Source of the DNA: Vicia villosa
Lineage: Eukaryota; Streptophyta; Magnoliopsida; Fabales; Fabaceae
Assembly (NCBI RefSeq): GCF_029867415.1
Contig: NC_081184.1
Coordinates: 109,832,226-109,896,225, forward strand
Length of the DNA: 64,000 nt
Reading direction: 5' to 3'
Under the pieces are notes generated by a model, which did no database searches, was not told the DNA's origin, and was given only the letters and a program-made list of their open reading frames with translations. The translations under genes and the position numbers were made by a program. Positions 62,515 to 64,000 of this stretch are shown here, piece by piece. How positions within the stretch are numbered: the stretch's first letter is position 1; each line of letters begins with the position of its first letter.

Positions 62515-64000
62515 TGTCATACCCCAAATTTGTCATACCCTTTATTTCTAATTGGTTTAGGCTTTTCATTTCATTTGCATCTCTCCATTAGGTCATTTAA
62601 CACCCATGCATTCATTAATCAATAACTTGGCTTTGGGATCAAGGTTTGAAAGTTTAGGGTTTCTACTTCAGACAAGCTTATCTCAGCTGGTTTCCCTGTA
62701 TGCATTGAAATACGTACTAGGGTTGATTCATGGATTTCTTCTTCATCAAGTTGCAAGATGTGCATCCATCAGAAGTTTGAATGAGGTTCATTGAATTTTA
62801 TTTCAAGGTTTGAGTTACAAAAGTTAGGTTACGATGCAAAAGGTGATGTTTGTAAACTCATGTGGTGATCAAGACATTATCGTTGTCCCTAGCGTTTATT
62901 GCATGGTTTGTAAGGTGATTTGGATCTGATTTGAGAAATAAGGGCAAAAATTCGTTCAGAGGATAAAGAAGTTTAATCTAGAAGTTTCATTCACTACGTT
63001 TACATATGGCTCAAGTTCGCATCATTCATCATTCATTCAAAAATCCACACATGTTTACAAATGACAAAAGAAAGTTCTACATCATTTACATCTCAAAGCT
63101 CAAATCCACATCACCTTATCACTGTGTTGACAAAGGGAAGAGAAGTATTTGAAGGTGAAATAAAAATGGAGGATTTACAAAATATACAAAACAGGAACGG
63201 TTGACTTTTTGTCAACAGTTGACCTTTTGGTCAATTGTTGACCATTGACCAGAACTTTTGACCTTTGACCAAAGACTTAGACTGTTGACCTCTTAAGTAA
63301 CCTAACGAAACTAATCCTGCTGCCCCCATCCAATTCAAAAACATACAATACATGGTTCTATTCAACACACCATATAATTCAACATACACTCCAAAAAAGA
63401 AATACCATACAACAAAGAGATACATCTATCAATTTCCAAAAAAAATTCTAAGTTCCTCTTCATATTTCCTTCAAGGCCACTTCTGTTCAAAACTTCGTCT
63501 TGCCATTCCATCCTCATATTCTCCCACTCCCATCCAGATTCATCTTCGTGCTTTCGCCATGATTGTCATGTGTTCTCGAAACAACGTGCCGTGACAAAAC
63601 TCATATATCCTGACCTGCACCAGCAAAAGGAAAAAACAAATAAGATTGACTTTACATCATTCACAACTTCACTAACAACCATTTCTTAAGTAATCTCAGC
63701 AGAGCCAAATAAAATTACAATCCCTAAATGTTCTCAAGCTTTTTTCAAAAGCCACCTTTCACCTTCTAATGGAAATTCCAGACTTGTTCAAATTTGCCAA
63801 CATACCAAGTCCACATAAAAACATCAGAATCAGTCCCTGCAACAATAATGAGAAAGACATATTCATGGCTTGACAATCACATTCAAGTACAACCCAGGTT
63901 CTTTACTTGCAGCTCAGACTTACCAACAGAAAATTAGAAAAAGAACTAACTGCAATCCATACTTCCAATGCCATACAAATGCCATGTACTAGCCCTGCAC
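62515..64000 (+). repeat. Element B 3' LTR, first 1486 bp (runs off window)
   Basis: It begins TGTCATACCCCAAATTTGTC immediately after the polypurine tract and matches 51865-53350 at a constant offset of 10650. The differences I see are single substitutions, for example near 62535, 62685, 62781, 62898 and 63702. Confidence 0.95.

Larger units (their letters stand above)
41283..64000 (+). mobile_element. Element A: Ogre/Tat-type gag-only LTR retrotransposon, interrupted by element B
   Basis: The 5' LTR is 41283-44688, the PBS 44691-44708, the internal region 44689-51628, and the 3' LTR starts at 51629. Only its first 236 bp are seen before element B inserts. The gag resembles Ogre/Tat gag, and the internal region has no pol. 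Within the 236 bp, about three differences from the 5' LTR are visible. The remainder of A's 3' LTR and the LINE-B end must lie beyond position 64000. Confidence 0.85.
51865..64000 (+). mobile_element. Element B: Ogre/Tat-type gag-only LTR retrotransposon inside element A
   Basis: The 5' LTR is 51865-56245, the internal region 56246-62514, and the 3' LTR runs from 62515 past the window end. The visible 3' LTR (1486 bp) aligns to 51865-53350 without indels and with about eight substitutions, so B is recent. The internal part holds an intact gag and no pol. Structure and non-coding blocks are colinear with A. Confidence 0.9.

Overview
This window is plant nuclear DNA, almost certainly from a papilionoid legume. 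A genus related to Pisum, Vicia, Trifolium or Medicago is my inference. The grounds are the Ogre/Tat-type Ty3-gypsy elements with a TGGCGACTCTGCTGGGG primer-binding site, L1-type LINEs with an RRM-like ORF1, a plant CYP76-type P450 and a very high density of nested transposons. There are no bacterial operons, no CRISPR array and no convincing free-standing RNA gene. The only intact host gene I can support is a two-exon cytochrome P450 on the minus strand (33914-35510).

Left third (1-18938): a copia LTR-like fragment rich in ATTCGAAT motifs, a LINE fragment and a non-autonomous CACTA element precede LINE-A (about 3612-18938). LINE-A is split by three insertions. The first is a head-to-tail copia derivative (truncated internal, LTR, internal, LTR; 3843-10751) whose first LTR carries a Harbinger-type MITE. 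The second is a 447-bp hAT-type MITE with a perfect 8-bp target duplication. The third is a 3.85-kb minus-strand solo LTR with a perfect 5-bp duplication. Removing the last two, with one duplication copy each, restores the LINE reading frame. LINE-A itself has lost the core of its reverse transcriptase.

Middle (18939-36330): AT-rich sequence with a Helitron-like hairpin-ended element, a SINE, a TA microsatellite, an unrecognised stretch with exon-like segments, a CACTA end, a 3.1-kb solo LTR with a perfect AGGAG duplication, a hAT-like MITE, and the P450 gene.

Right (36330-64000): LINE-B, with near-complete ORF1 and ORF2 carrying a few frameshifts, one in-frame stop and an altered endonuclease residue, is cut at 41283 by Ogre/Tat-type element A. 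The start of A's 3' LTR is in turn cut at 51865 by the related element B, which runs off the window. Both elements have multi-kilobase LTRs, a PBS, a leader, a gag gene, then 4-4.5 kb of colinear non-coding sequence with tandem arrays and a polypurine tract. Neither contains protease, reverse transcriptase, RNase H or integrase. They look like a gag-only non-autonomous family relying on polymerase supplied in trans. B is young: about 8 differences and no indels over the 1486 bp of 3' LTR in view. The sequence gives a relative order: LINE-B, then A, then B.
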